DNA of 64,000 nucleotides. Source: Epiperipatus broadwayi (Eukaryota > Onychophora > Udeonychophora > Euonychophora > Peripatidae). How positions within the stretch are numbered: the stretch's first letter is position 1; each line of letters begins with the position of its first letter. Made by a program: the position numbers and the translations under genes. Where the stretch lies: assembly GCA_028023455.1 (NCBI GenBank), contig JAQFVV010000029.1, positions 10,824,838 to 10,888,837 on the forward strand. The letters run 5' to 3'. Of the stretch, positions 12,209 through 24,549 are shown in pieces. The notes below the pieces were generated by a model. That model did no database searches and was not told where the DNA came from. It saw only the letters and a list, made by a program, of their open reading frames with translations.

Positions 12209-12300
12209 TTTTTTTGCATACATGTGGTCGTATGTGCTGGTTTTATAAGATGGAGTGGATGATTAAAGGGAGTTTGAAAGTTTGGGTTCAAATCTGCTAT

Positions 12301-13837
12301 ATATATGTATATATTAATGGTATGAAAAGATAAGGAGTAATGTGAAGAGATGGCAAATATCATTACCAGTATAATGAGCAAATAACAAGAATAAATATAA
12401 GAGAATAAAAATATAAAAAGAGTAAGGAAGGAGCATGAGATCAGCACTGGAATAAAATAAGTTATTATATCAATTATTATGTTACAAGCAGCTTCACCAG
12501 CATTGCTTAAGAATAATCAAATAACCAACAATTAACACATCCCATCTGACTGGATTTTAAAAAGGTATATTATAAATAGGCTTTTTATATAACCATTGCC
12601 AAACTTAGGGCAAATATAACACAATCATCTGGATGCTCATACCTGAGTGCTAATCTATCACCCATAATAAAATATAATGCTTGGAAACTGATACTTGCTG
12701 ATCACCATCATCTCTCTGGCCATATAGTACTATGAATGTACAGGCCACCTACAAACTAATTTTTTTTAGCCAAAAAATAAATAAAATGCATTGAATGGAT
12801 TTTAAAGATGATACCTTTGTGCCATCCAGAGAACTATCTGGATGTCCAAACACATATCCCACATATAAATAACTTAATCCTTATTGTTCTCTAAAGCTAG
12901 CTCAAGATCATGAAACCTTAGGAATTGTGTACAAAAGGAAATATAAACATATAAACTTACTCTACTTTAATTAGAATAGTTTTACTAATATAATTTACAA
13001 ATCCATAAAACACTGTGCTATTATGAAATCAATTCATGTACACAACTAATTCATAGAACACATAACTGGAGGAATAAAGACATTAAACTAGAATTTTATA
13101 ATCATTATTTAATAAATTATCTAATAAATAATTAAGAAAATTTCCAAAAAAGTGATAATATAATCAAACAAAATACATTTTTATTAACAAAATATAATTT
13201 ATATAGTAACATTAATTTGCTGTTCTTACTAAATCAATTGACCATCAGTTACTTCAAACAAAACTGATTTCTCCTATCATTGATTAAAATTGCAAAACAA
13301 TATTTCAAAGAAAAAAGAAATTAAATTCTCTTTCCCTTTTCTTGTAAAAATGAAAGATTCTATACAATTAAATTTGTGAGGGAAAATAATATAAAAAGGA
13401 AAAAATGTTTCAATAAATAAAAGCTTAATAAAATTATTAATTATTATCAATTATTATTAAATTTAAAACTTAACTATAAATTTAAATATAATATGCACAT
13501 TAAAGTATATGTTTATTATGGATTTATTTCTCATTGGAGTCATTCTTTGGTAGTTATAATTTTTAGTTTTCTCCATGTTGGTTTTCTTTTTGTAAGCTTC
13601 TTCATTATCATATATTTTTGGGCAAATACACAGAAAGAAATTAACTATTTTTTCCAATCTAATAATTTTCCAGGTCAGGCAAAATATACAAAAAGAAACA
13701 ATCATGCTCTTGGATAAAGACTTGTTGCAGATTACTTTAGAGCCATTCTTTTTGAACAGGTTATATGGTGGGGTTTAATGATGTTCAGCTTCTTGTTAAA
13801 ATCTAGCATATGGTTTTCTTTAACACCATTTTAAAGT
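12301..13837. other. No recognisable feature
   Basis: AT-rich DNA. Open frames at 13,463-13,717 overlap on both strands and look random. No repeat match was found within the window. Confidence 0.5.
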
Positions 13838-14030
13838 GATAAGCTCAATTAAAATCACTACTATGAATATACCAAGAGGGTATCAAAAGCGCAAACACAA
13901 TTAAAATCACAGCTATGAATATGATAGCAAGAGGGTATCAAAAGCACTAATTTCAATTAAAATCACCATTATAAATATGATACCAAGAGGGTTTCAAAAG
14001 CAAAGTGCTAAGCTCAATTAAAATTATGTA
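13838..14030. repeat. Minisatellite, ~52-61-bp unit, about 3.5 copies
   Basis: The block 'caattaaaatcac' (last copy 'caattaaaatta') recurs at about 13,846, 13,898, 13,954 and 14,015. Between copies lies 'tatgaatatgataccaag' and 'agggtatcaaaagc'. The units differ by small indels. Confidence 0.8.
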
Positions 14031-14097
14031 AATATTAAGCTTTAGAAAGTCAATTAATAATCTAAGATAATTATTTATGGTATTAGTTTTTAATTTA

Positions 14098-14316
14098 TCA
14101 CATGATCACTATCTCATACTAGCACATAATTGTTATTAAACAAGGCAAAACTCTCTCCATACAGTAGTGCCACCCTGTGCCAATCAGAGTAATCAATGGA
14201 TGCCAGAAGGCTTGTGCATAAAATCCCTATCTAATGCCTACTCATCCAATATCCCCAGACTAGTTTCTGGCTTGGGGCCATCATTAGTGATCATTATTAT
14301 TATTATTATTATTTAT
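14098..14316 (-). mobile_element. H2 element fragment ending in (ATT)n
   Basis: Minus-strand H2 sequence runs from the tail ('catgatcactatctc', 'tagcacataattg') through 'ggcaaaactctc', 'cagagtaatcaatggatg' and 'ccccagactagtttctgg', and is truncated inside the hammerhead at 'gccatcat'. It then passes into an ATT microsatellite. The GAAAC/GTC half of the ribozyme is present; the CTGATGA half is not. Confidence 0.75.
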
Positions 14317-15987
14317 TTTCTTCATTTTTTTTTGTTTTTAGAAAGCCAATAATATAACTAATACTTTTAGCATTTTTTTTTGTTTACTTCCATAGCTATA
14401 AAGCAATCCTACCATCTACAAAACCTAGACAACTCAAGCAAAATTTTCCATTTTAATCTACAAAATACTTTCTGCAAAACTGCTGCAAAAAGTTTTGGAG
14501 AGATGGATTTAACTTATTATATACTTTGTTAATATTAATCTTTTGATTTGATTTTTTTTTTAAATAAATTATTCATTGATACATATCATTAAAATTTACA
14601 TCTAACAAGTATTACATGAAAACATTGTAATTGAAAGCTCACATAAACTTATAACAAACTAGTTTCACTTTTTTTTAAAATATAGAGTAAATATGATATA
14701 CAAAGCACATGCAAATTATAATAGTTATATAAACATGTATTGGATAATATAATAATAATTAATATGTTATAACCATTAGATTAAAATAATAAACATTAAA
14801 TAAAAGATGATAATTTAGTTTGTGACTTTCCTCTCTCAATTATCAAAATACACTTTTAATATATCTTAACACACTAATATTAAATTTAATTTACATATTC
14901 TTAAGCCAATGCAATTATATATCACGTAAAAAATTTATTATATGCAAAAGCAAAAAATAATGAATAGTTAAAATGTATTACTAAAGTATAATATAGGTTT
15001 GCTGCAATCTCAACTAGGTAAATTTTGCAGGAAGTCATCAAAATTCTAATTATGTGATTGAAACAGAGGATTGTAATTTTAACCCAGAAGTCAGTTGCAA
15101 TGTACTTATTGCATTCACCTTATCACTAATCATCTTATTGAAAAATCCATCTGTTATAAATATCTAATGAGATTTTGTAACAAATGACTTGAATCATTTT
15201 TCTAGGTTCTTTCACTTTCACTGTATCTAAATGGAATGTTCAAATATACAATCATATTCAAGACTCAAATTGTAAAAATGATTTCAGCTGCTTCATTCAA
15301 AATCACAGATAAGGATATCCAATCTGATTAAATCTATCATTATCATTACTTACCAATCACCAAAAAGTTTTTGCATACAGAAAATAAAAAAAGAGAAATT
15401 GGAGTCATACACATAATCAAAGAATATGGTTGCACATAAACACATGTAAAAATCATTGTCCCAACAGAAAGATGGCTAGTGACTTACTAGAGTCTATCCT
15501 AAATTAAGGACTGAACAAATAATAAACGGGGAGAGAAAAGATAAAGAGAAGAAACAAAAAAAAAAGAAATGTGTTGAAAAACAATAAGTAGATTTTAATC
15601 TTATCCACCAAGTCAGCAAGAACTAGTCTTGATCGGATATTGACTATTCATAATTCACTTTGGTAACAGAAGTTAAACTTGATATCTGCACTTCATAAAA
15701 TTTGATGACAGCATGAGTCATACTCATTTTTTTTATATGACCTACAGTTCAAACTCAATAAATAGATACTATATTAATATAGTATATTAATATATTAATA
15801 TAGTTGTTGAAGGCTTTAGCTTTCACGTTATTACAATATTATCTGTTTACGCTTAATAAATTTTATATATTTAATATAGTTTAAGTAAATAAAAATTCGA
15901 TACAGGGTATTTATTTTTTGAGAAAAGATATTTTGATTGTATGAGGTAGTGTCTAGAATTTGGAAAATTAATGAAAATTTTATAGAC
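14317..15987. other. No recognisable feature
   Basis: AT-rich noncoding DNA. A short palindromic AT tract ('atattaatatagtatatt') lies near 15,770-15,800. No coding or repeat signal that I can support. Confidence 0.5.
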
Positions 15988-16088
15988 AACCATTGGTGGT
16001 CGAGAAGTCAGCGACAGGTGCTTTGCGAGCGGTTGTCCCGGGTTGGCGGGTTCGCTTCCCGGCTGATGCTATGACACATGGGAAAAAA
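15988..16088 (+). mobile_element. tRNA-derived SINE, family T, copy 1
   Basis: A compact tRNA-like sequence. The box A region 'tggtggtcgagaagtcagc' is somewhat decayed and the box B/T-arm reads 'ggcgggttcgcttcccgg', with an acceptor-like 'ctgatgc' and the family ending 'gacacatg' plus an A-rich tail. There is no separate body. The intervening 'gtcccgggttgg' looks like a long variable arm, as in class II (Ser/Leu-type) tRNAs. The 5' 'tgtcaagc' seen in other copies is absent. Confidence 0.75.
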
Positions 16089-18264
16089 TACTATTAAAGT
16101 GATTTTAACATATAAAATTAGTTTAAATATTTTTGGGATTTACCAAATAGCAAAGTAAAAAAATGTTCTCATTTTTGAATGATTTTAAATAAATCAGTGG
16201 ATCCACTGTATCTATCTGTCATGCTCATAACTTTGGAATCAAATCCAGATCAAGTAATACTTTTTTTTTTTAGTTTACAAATAGTTTTATGATTTTTTTT
16301 TTTAATAGCTGACCTATATAGAACCTAAATGGCCTTCTGATGCAAGTCAGTTAAAGAATATCTACCTATTATTCGGGGAAAAAACAATCAATTAATATCC
16401 AATTTATAAACATTGTAAAAAAAGTTTTCCTTTGGTTTTCCTTTATTAGGAAGGTTATTGGAAAGGCCTTTGTAGACTGTTTTACCTTTCTTTATTTTAC
16501 TTTAAGCGCTACAATAAGAATTTAAAATTTTATTTTTGTTTAAAGAGCTTGTATTTCAAATTGTAGTATATCAGTAATATTTGTCATATCCATATAACTT
16601 TTTTTTTTTTTTTTAGCGAACCGGTTACGAACACAATATATATTTGGTGAACTGGTAGCTAAAAGTTTACCAGCACATATCCTTCCTTAATTTCATATAA
16701 AAATTTGTACTTAAACATATAGAGGTTATTATCCTTCTTCAAGAAATAATTTTGTCATCCGTCAAAGTACTTTTCCCGAGGGGGAATGGTTTGACAGTTA
16801 CAATTTATGAACTCTTAACGTTGATTCAATAAATAAATGGTATCAATGAAATATCGTATTCGCTTTTATTTAGAATGTCTGCTTATAAACGTATGGTGAA
16901 ATTATAATTTATATAAAAATATTAAAAACGCAAACAATAATAACAAAATAATTTGAGGAAGTTAAAAAAATAAGGAAAAAAGTGAAAGGAGGCTAAAAGT
17001 TTATAATTTGTATATTATACTTTTCCTTCATGGGTCAAAACAAAATACTGGAATGTCCTGATTTACTAATTCTTTTTGCCTTTCTTGGCAAATTTAATAG
17101 GAATTGACTAACATGATCTTAACATTTTTTATTATTTAAAAAAAAACGAACAATTTAATCTTTATTAATAGTGATAGATTTAAGAATAAAAGATTCGAAT
17201 TTAATTCTGAGAAGAAAAAAACGGTAGACATTGAAAATTTGAGTGTTAGAAAATGTACGGATTAAAAAATATCGAGTTTGAAGTAAATACATTATAGGTA
17301 GTGCTATTTCGCAATCATTCCTGCTTAAATCAATCAAGATAAATATTCTATATTTCTTATTAGTTATATGAATGTAAATACAACAAAATAAGTTGATGAA
17401 CATTATAAAAAACATCAACGCGTTTATTATTTTTTAAAATAAAAGTATAAAATATTACACACACTTACATAACTATATTATACTTACATGATGTCGAGTG
17501 GGATATACTCTTTTTTCAACTCCGATACATTTTACAGACGTTAAAGAGCGGGTTACCATGTCAGCGACAAACCAACAGTAAATGTAGTATTTTAAAAAGT
17601 TTAATTAATCCCAAGTGAAATTAGTTTTATTTAGTAAATTCAGAATAGCCGAGAATTATGGTTAATGAAATGATCGACAGTACTATTACAAACCAATTGA
17701 AAAATTTCCTTAACGACGGAGAATGTTGGCGGGGTGGGGAGAGGTATAAATTATCACATGATAAAGTTTACCCACTTGCTTTTGCAAACCTGTTTTACTA
17801 ATATGGACGAAGTTTTTGAGAATTTAACAAATTATAATCGTAATTTCAAAGTAAATAAAGAATAAAAATGACAACTAATATATTAAATGTCCTCCCAGCT
17901 CTCCTTTCTAAATGCTAATTATTCCAATCAAAAAGAAAGAAAATTAAAAAAACAAACAAACAAACAATTCTTCGGTTAATACTAATTAAAAAGTTCCTTT
18001 AAAGATATTAAAGAATTAAAAAAAATCACTTAATTATTCGTTTCTTGCGCTCAGAGAAATGTCAACTAGTCGTGCTCCCCCCCTCTTTCCTGGTAAATAA
18101 AAAGTGGTTGGGGGATTTAAATTACTTTTAATAATTAATTACAATATTGTAAATCTAGTCTTTTACTTTTAAAAAAATTCCGATGATAAATAACCCTCAT
18201 CACCATTATTATTTGATAAATTAAGGATACAGTTATGTTGTTACTATACAATTATTTATATAAT
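16089..18264. other. No recognisable feature; slightly more complex sequence
   Basis: Mostly unique within the window. The 17.4-17.8 kb part has more CpG and G+C than its surroundings. A 17-codon ATG frame near 17,802 is too short to call. No splice-bounded exon or repeat was recognised. Confidence 0.45.
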
Positions 18265-18409
18265 AACTGAAACAGGCTTATTATATACCCCGTGTCTATA
18301 TATGTAATATATAGGGTATATGAGCACAGACTTTCACACGACCCACTCACTACTCTCCACACTATCTCATAACACTGATACACTTAAACACATATATGTT
18401 GAAAAGATA

Positions 18410-18470
18410 AATAATCACCAATATACGTATTTCATGCTAAACCAGCAATCATCAGTTGGTCCAGATTACC
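18410..18470 (-). ncRNA. H1 hammerhead ribozyme, core intact
   Basis: On the minus strand, CTGATGA (complement at 18,449-18,455) is followed by stem II 'tgctg/tagca' and GAAA (complement 18,430-18,433). A short stem III 'atac/gtat' precedes the UA cleavage position. Stem I has a proximal helix accaa/ttggt and a distal helix taatc/gatta separated by a small internal loop. All invariant core bases are present. One weakness is a U-U pair at 10.1/11.1. This is a type I, short-stem-III hammerhead. Its role is inferred to be self-cleavage of the multimeric repeat transcript. Confidence 0.8.
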
Positions 18471-18885
18471 ATCTCTACACATATATGCTATAAGTGCTCA
18501 GATATATATTAAGATAGCCAAACCTCATACTTTAATGGACAGACTTCAATCCACTCCACACTCCAACTCTTCAACCGTCCATCCAATTGAAAATCTGATG
18601 CTGGAATGCTCAAAGGCCACCCTGAGGCTGAGATTCTTGTCACACCCATGTTGACCTAAGGTCAATCTAACCCCTCATGTACAGAACATAATCCATTTAA
18701 TACATATACAAGGGATGGACAGACATCTCTATTATGCAAAAACTGAAAGACACAGACTTATTATATACCTGTGTCTATATATGTAATATATAGGGTATAT
18801 GAGCACAGACCTTCACATGACCCACCACTCTCCACACTATCTCATAACACTGATACACTTGAACACATATATGTTGAAAAGATAA

Positions 18886-18945
18886 ATAATCACCAATATA
18901 CGTATTTCATGCTAAACCAGCAATCATCAATTGGTCCAGATTACC
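18886..18945 (-). ncRNA. H1 hammerhead motif, C3 mutated
   Basis: Second copy of the tandem pair. Stems I, II and III and GAAA match the first copy, but the core starts TTGATGA, replacing the invariant C3. Probably slow or inactive. Confidence 0.75.
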
Positions 18946-19155
18946 ATCTCTACACATATATGCTATAAGTCCTCAGATATATATTAAGATAGCCAAACCT
19001 CATACTTTAATGGACAGGCTTAAATCCACTCCACACTCCAACCGTCCATCCAATTGAAAATCATATATAGTAAATGAACATTTAGCAATACGCATCTGCC
19101 AGCATTGTGAGTTTATTGGTATCTGAGTTTAAGACTAGAAGTACCTATGATCTTT

Positions 19156-19258
19156 TTTTTTTCATGTGTCATAGCATCGGCCGGGAAGTGAACCCGCAAT
19201 CCGGGCAACTGCTAGTAAGGCAGTCGTGCTGACCTCTCGACCACCAATGCTTGACATA
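19156..19258 (-). mobile_element. tRNA-derived SINE, family T, copy 2
   Basis: Minus-strand copy with 'gtcaagcattggtgg', box A 'tggtcgagaggtcagc', box B 'gggttcacttcccgg' and the ending 'gctatgacacatg' followed by an A run (the T run at 19,153-19,162). It is flanked by the 11-bp direct repeat 'ctatgatcttt' (19,145-19,155 and 19,259-19,269), which marks a LINE-mobilised insertion. Confidence 0.85.
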
Positions 19259-19796
19259 CTATGATCTTTCTCTCATGTGTCTGATAGTTCTTAACTGAAA
19301 CATCAATTGAGTTTTCTTGAAAGGAGGATGAATGTTGTATGTGTGAATGACTTTTTTTTATTAATATTGAATATTTACAATCATGACTGACAAATTTATA
19401 TTATGATCATTATTTCCAGAAGACTGTAAAATCATGAACTGGACATTAAAGACGAGGGGTGCTAAGAATCCCTTGATTGCAGACCCGGGCTACTGTTTGG
19501 TGCTGACTTTTTATTTAACTATTTATAACTTCAAATAACTTTCAAGTGAAATAAAATTACTCCAATTGTAAGAACTCTCTAATGTTATGTGAGATATTGT
19601 TGGATTTTATGAAATTACACGAAAGGATGAAGAGATAATCGATATGAAAGGTGGACATATACATCCTATAAGAAAAACAAACAAATATTGGAAGTACAAA
19701 TAAAGTGCGATTCATTATAAATAAAAAATGAAAAAATAACATTGTGAAAAGTGATAGTATATACAGACAGAGTGGAAAGATTAGTGATTCAGTTTA

Positions 19797-20055
19797 TCAG
19801 AAGTATATTCTCTTATTCTTCTTCACTTTCTTTGCATATCTTCATATAATCATATATATATATATTGCTTATAACACTCTATTCATATACACGTTAATGC
19901 AACAAATTTGCATTAATTAAGTTTAATTAAGGCAGTGAAGAAGATAGAGCTCTGATGAAGACTGCTGGACAGCCAAAACTGTAAGAAAATAAAGAAGTTT
20001 AAGAAAATTTTTTGCATTAATGTGTATATGAATAGAGTGTTATAAGCAATATATA
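19797..20055 (-). mobile_element. Foldback insertion with 12-bp target duplication
   Basis: It is flanked by 'tgattcagttta' at 19,785-19,796 and 20,056-20,067. The arms 'attgcttataacactctatt' with 'catatacac' (19,864 on) and its complement (to about 20,050) are inverted. A ~65-nt AT-rich tail lies only on the left. The right arm also holds 'ctctgatgaagactgctgg' and 'acagccaaaactg'. This is a CTGATGA plus stem II arrangement with AAAA in place of GAAA, possibly a decayed hammerhead, but I cannot pair a stem I. Confidence 0.7.
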
Positions 20056-20084
20056 TGATTCAGTTTAATGAAAAATTCCAGGTG

Positions 20085-22545
20085 TAAATAATTTAAGTTT
20101 ACCCATCGATAAATTCTCATTGGGATAAAATAGATGATTTTTAGATAGACTTATAAAATATTTTTGATTGCACCAATCAACACTTTCAAATTGTTAAGGC
20201 AGTTTAATAATAAAAAAAACAATTGAAAAATGAAAATGCTATGAATAAATTTGCCCCTGGTGACAGAAATGAGAGAGATCACAGACTGGTAGTGTTTGCG
20301 GAAAAAGAAAAACTTTATATTATGAATTCTTTCTTTGAGGAAAATACTAAACATAAATGAACACGGAAGCTTCTAAATAAAGTTACAGTAGAATTGGATT
20401 TCATTTTGATTAACAGAAAAGAGATATTTCAGGATAAAATTAACACAGGAAGTAAACAACAATTAAGAGATGTAGATATGTGTTAATGCAAAATTAGAAA
20501 ATTGAAAATTATTTTTTCAACAAAGATCATTATTAACAATTGATATTCCTAATCTTCAGTAAATCTCTAATGAATTTAAATTATAACAAAATGATTCAAA
20601 CTTAACTGAGATAAATAAGAAGGTTGTTAATATGCTAATAAGAACTGCAGCAAAGATTCATCAGTAAATTTTCAACTGAGACAAAAAAATATATTAAAAA
20701 AAAGAAGGAATATGAAAATATTTAAAATGGTTTATTAAGAAGAATCGAAAATCGGATTTCCATAAAATGGTGCAAAAAAGAGTTGATAATACAATATATA
20801 TATACAATTATAAATTGGCAAAAAAAACTACAGAAGATAATAAACTAATAATCAGCTTTTCAGGCTAATGCACATGCGCTTTGTGGATCTTAACAATAAA
20901 TGGATACTCTCATTTTCCAATACAAGATAAAGTCTTTGTGAAAGAATAGAATGAATCACCTTATCTTGTATTGGAAAATGAGAGTATTCATTTATTGTTA
21001 AAATCCACAAAGCGCATGTGCATTAGCTTGAAAAGCTGATTATTAGTTTATTACAATTCAAAAACATTGCACTATATAAAAATAAATATCTCATTTTCAG
21101 AAGATAATAAAAATGTCAAAAGAATAAAACAATATCTTGGTATTGGAAGAAAAGTTGTCAGCTATAAGAAGAAAAGAGATCATCATGAAATGTGGGGAAA
21201 ACTTCTACAAATGATTAAATAATAATAAAAAATAAAAACAACTAAACTTTCCAAGCAATTAAATTATGAAGAAGAAAAAAAGTTTCAGGAAGTAAAAAAG
21301 CAGATGATGAAATAAAAAAAAATGTTGGCAAACCTATATACTAAATGTCTACATGATAAAGATGTACTAAATAAATGGAAGAATACATTTGTGATACTGA
21401 TATTTAAGAAAGGTGTTAAACAAAATATAAATTGCTGATCTATCTGTTTCTATGCAAAATCTTTACCAAATTAATTACAATTTATCTGTAATGATCACCA
21501 AAAACATATCTAAATGTTGAGAGAAATTATGGAAAGAACCAATACCATATATTACTATTGTTCTTTGGAGAAGATATTTGATTCTATCAATATTTCCATA
21601 GTGATTAAAGCTGTGGTTCATCAAGATATTAGACCCATGATATCATATTCCAAAGAATATTTATCAAAAAGCATCATCAGTGATTACATTACATGGTAAG
21701 ACTAAGAAGATCAATGACAAAGATTACAACGAAGTAAATTCACATCTCCAAAATCTTTTACAGCAGTTTTACAAGAAATATTTAATTATTAAAATAGAAA
21801 GTCATGGGAATAAAAATAGATAAAAATTATTTAAGTTGACTAGATTTTGCAGGTAATGTGGTTGTTTTTGCAAATAATGCTTCAGAGCTTCATGAAAGAT
21901 TGCAAGAGTTATCAGATCAGGATAAGAAGACAGGATTAAAGATAAATACTAGACAGATTAATGTAAAGTTCAATGGATTTTCTCAGAAGATAATAATGAT
22001 TGCTAATCATAAATTAGAAGAAGATAGCAACTTCAAATACTTGGGTCAAATTATTATTGCAAATGTAACCATAATGCATTTGGTAGAAATAATTTAATGT
22101 TAAAAGAAAATATGTCTATGTATTTGGAAGGAAAGTTTTAATAGATGTATTTTACCAATTAACAAAAAGGTAATATAAAGAGATGAATAATGGGAATAAT
22201 AGGAAGAGATCAAAAACAAAATATTTGGATGAGCAAATAAACAAGTATCATTTACATTATTGAAAGAATTACATGACTGAAATAGAGCTGTGTTGCTCAT
22301 ATTGCTAGAGGAGATCATAATAAATTGACAGTTGAAGACTTAATCTGTATCACAGAAGTTTGTAAAATATTTGCAAAGAGACTATGTGTGATATGGATGG
22401 ATGAAATAAGTAATTTTCTTGTATGATGAGAAAAAGAGTGGCTATGGATTGGAAACTACTAAATTACATCTGGAGAGACCCTCATCATGCAATGGAATGA
22501 CAATGTTTCAAAATGATGATGATGATAATTACTAGATTTATTTAG
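20085..22545 (+). pseudogene. Decayed RTE-clade LINE
   Basis: Frame fragments match an RTE polyprotein in order. The endonuclease has a GDRNERDHRLVVFAEKE..YIMNSFF block near 20,260-20,330 and LDFILINRKEIF near 20,395-20,430. Reverse transcriptase remnants lie at about 21,480-21,700, a region after the catalytic motif at 21,858-22,097 (ASELHERLQELSDQ), and the C-terminal 'WMDE' end near 22,400. The 3' end is 'atgatgatgatgat', typical of RTE. Many stops and frameshifts make it inactive. It is interrupted by the palindromic insertion at 20,845-21,097. Confidence 0.8.
20845..21097 (+). mobile_element. Palindromic insertion with 14-bp target duplication
   Basis: It is flanked by 'cagaagataataaa' (20,831-20,844 and 21,098-21,111). 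The inverted arms extend from about 20,838 to 21,053, so they slightly overlap the left duplicate. They include 'atgcacatgcgctttgtgga' and its complement, with only about 35 nt of non-palindromic centre. A ~44-nt tail ('ttacaattcaaaaacattg' and 'cactatataaaa') is present only on the right. It belongs to the same family as 6,430-6,680. It sits inside the decayed RTE, so it is younger than that copy. Confidence 0.85.
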
Positions 22546-23860
22546 TATTGACCCATTTTTCCAGATGGATTGGTCAAATGGTTGTGCTTCTTAAGAATGC
22601 TCAAAAGCATATTTATTATTTAAGAAAAAGTCCAATCATATTTTGTTTACAAATTTGAATATGTGATTCTACAAATTTTTTTAAGGTTTAGTGGAAGTAG
22701 AGATCCCTGATGATGAGATGTATATATATTATTTGATTCTAGTACTTTGGTAGTCATAAAATTTGGATTTAAACAGATCACACCCACTCTTATACTTGCA
22801 ATTTTCAATTACCAACACTCAATTAAAAAATAATTTAAAAATTTATATCTTTACCATTTTGTGAAAGTTTTTTTTTTTTGTAATGGAGAATAATATAAAT
22901 TCTTTATCATTTGTAAAATTTAAAATTTGTTAATATTATTCTCCATCATCATCATCAGCAACCGTTTACAATCAAATAAAGTCATTCCAAATTCAAGAGG
23001 AAAAGACAAAATAAGAATAAGAATACATTAGAGATGAGATTTATGATGACTGTATAAATGAATCTAAGAATCACAAATAACCATCTATTATTCTGTTTGT
23101 TTTTTGCTATATAGTTTTTTAACTTATTGTGCTGAAAACTTTTTTTTTCTGAAATACTTTTACATCATGTCTAATTGTAGCTCTCCAAAATATTCTTATT
23201 TTTCATTGTATCTTCCTAATAAAAACAATTAAAATAACACTTGTTTAGAATTTCTTTGGGATAATCTTTACAATATTAGAGGGTTTAATAAAAACCATGT
23301 TCAAGTTCACTATAGCAACACCTTTTTAGGAAGTCTTGTATTTTTCATTCATTTCACACATTCAGTTTAATGAAGATGTGATTTTACAATAATGGATTCT
23401 CACATCTAGCAGGCCAAATAACATTTTGATTGGATTTATAATCTCACCATTGTTTTTTTTAAAACAGCAAGTTGAATAACATTGATTGATCATATGATCA
23501 TGACATTGTATTTTAGAGCATTCTTAAATGAAACTATTCTATATACAGGGTGTCATCATCTCACCTATATACAATAACTTAAAAAAAGTAACAGCTCCAT
23601 ACACATGTAATTTAATTGCAATAGCTATTTTATTATAGTGAAAGGAAAATATAAAAATATTGGATAAAGAGGGAAAAATGCAAATAAAAAAATTCAAAGA
23701 AGCTGCTCACATGACAGTGGCAAAATCCCCATAAGTCAATCTAGTGTGACCATACATAATGTATGGAAACCACTAGTCAACTTTGCACTTAGGAAAACAT
23801 GGAGAAATCAGGAGGAACCTCATGGATAAGTATATTAAATTTCTACTAACTGTTGTCTTT
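22546..23860. other. No supported feature
   Basis: AT-rich DNA. A 'tacagggtgtcatcatctc' string near 23,546 resembles some mariner-type ends, but no partner end was found. A short (ATC)n tract lies near 22,945. Confidence 0.45.
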
Positions 23861-24095
23861 GGCAGCTTGCTCAGTTGGTTAGAGTGTTACCTTAAAAATT
23901 CAATATTCAAGAATCTAAGGGTTGAGATTTGCTTCCCATGTTAGTACTGTCATTGGTCAGACCAGCAACACTTGAAGAAGAGAAAAAAATAATGCCTCTT
24001 GAAATATTATACATATATAGGCCTGTGATATTACTAACAGTTGAATGTAATTGGAATATTTGAATAAATTTAAATTTTTCTAAAGACATTTATAG
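23861..24095 (+). mobile_element. tRNA-derived SINE, family B, full-length copy
   Basis: The head carries a near-perfect pol III box A, 'ttgctcagttggttagagtg', and a decayed box B, 'gggttgagatttgcttccc'. A ~130-bp body follows. The conserved 3' tail reads 'agttgaatgtaattggaata' then 'aataaatttaaatttttcta'. The same tail occurs at 4,620 and 54,362, and in the minus-strand copies at 44,095 and 52,812. Transcription would be by RNA polymerase III; mobilisation by a LINE is inferred. Confidence 0.8.
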
Positions 24096-24330
24096 TTGAA
24101 ATCATCACAAACCTTTAGAAAAACATCTTATTTTTTAACTTCTTAAATAGATATTGGAGTTTGTGCTACATCTCAACATTCAAGTTTACATTTCTACTTG
24201 AAAAACTATCAAGATATTTAAATTGGCTTACATTCCCAAATGCTGATAACTATCTAAACTGAAAGCAGGTCATAAAGAAGTTTGAAACATTGGTTTATAA
24301 AACAAAGTCTTTATATGAATACTCTCCATT

Positions 24331-24400
24331 ACTTTAATAATAATAATGATGATGGTGGTGGTAGTGATGATGATGATCATGATGATGATAATAAAAAATA
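24331..24400. repeat. Imperfect (ATG/GTG)n microsatellite
   Basis: Runs of aat, gatgatggtggtgg and gatgatgatgat with interruptions. Confidence 0.85.
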
Positions 24401-24549
24401 ATAATTGTATAATGTTAGTGTAGCATGTCAAGAGACTGACCTAATATTTTATAATTTTACTTTATTAGTTGATGGTAGGTCTAGAAATTCTTAGTGCTTG
24501 AGTTTGCCATTCTGGGCTTCCTTCCTCTGATCAAGTATGCATTAAATAG

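Larger units (their letters stand above)
10611..12300. mobile_element. H1 hammerhead repeat array, head-to-head then tandem
   Basis: From 10,611 to about 11,003 H1 sequence runs on the minus strand. It then flips, and three plus-strand units follow to 12,300. Hammerhead cores lie near 11,224, 11,697 and 12,161, a spacing of about 465-475 bp. Each unit carries, in order, 'aacatgggtatggtaaca', 'ccatcatcagattttc', 'ggatggctgaagagtt', 'atataaaccaagcactg', the hammerhead, 'ataagatggagtggatga' and a 'gggttcaaatcccctc' block resembling a tRNA T-arm. No protein is encoded. A multimeric repeat with one ribozyme per unit is the arrangement described for animal retrozymes and Penelope-like terminal repeats. 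Confidence 0.8.
18265..19065 (-). mobile_element. H1 hammerhead repeat, tandem pair (~479-bp period)
   Basis: Two minus-strand H1 units follow each other: 'gtgtctatatatgtaatat' occurs at 18,292 and again at 18,771. The first unit is full length; the second stops at 'ccaattgaaaatc' near 19,062. The units are very similar, differing by a few substitutions and small indels, so the duplication looks recent or homogenised. Each carries a hammerhead on the minus strand. There is no open reading frame of note. Confidence 0.85.

Noticed and set aside
23546-23820. Mariner-like end 'tacagggtgtc'
   Set aside because: No matching inverted end, TA duplication or transposase motif could be found.
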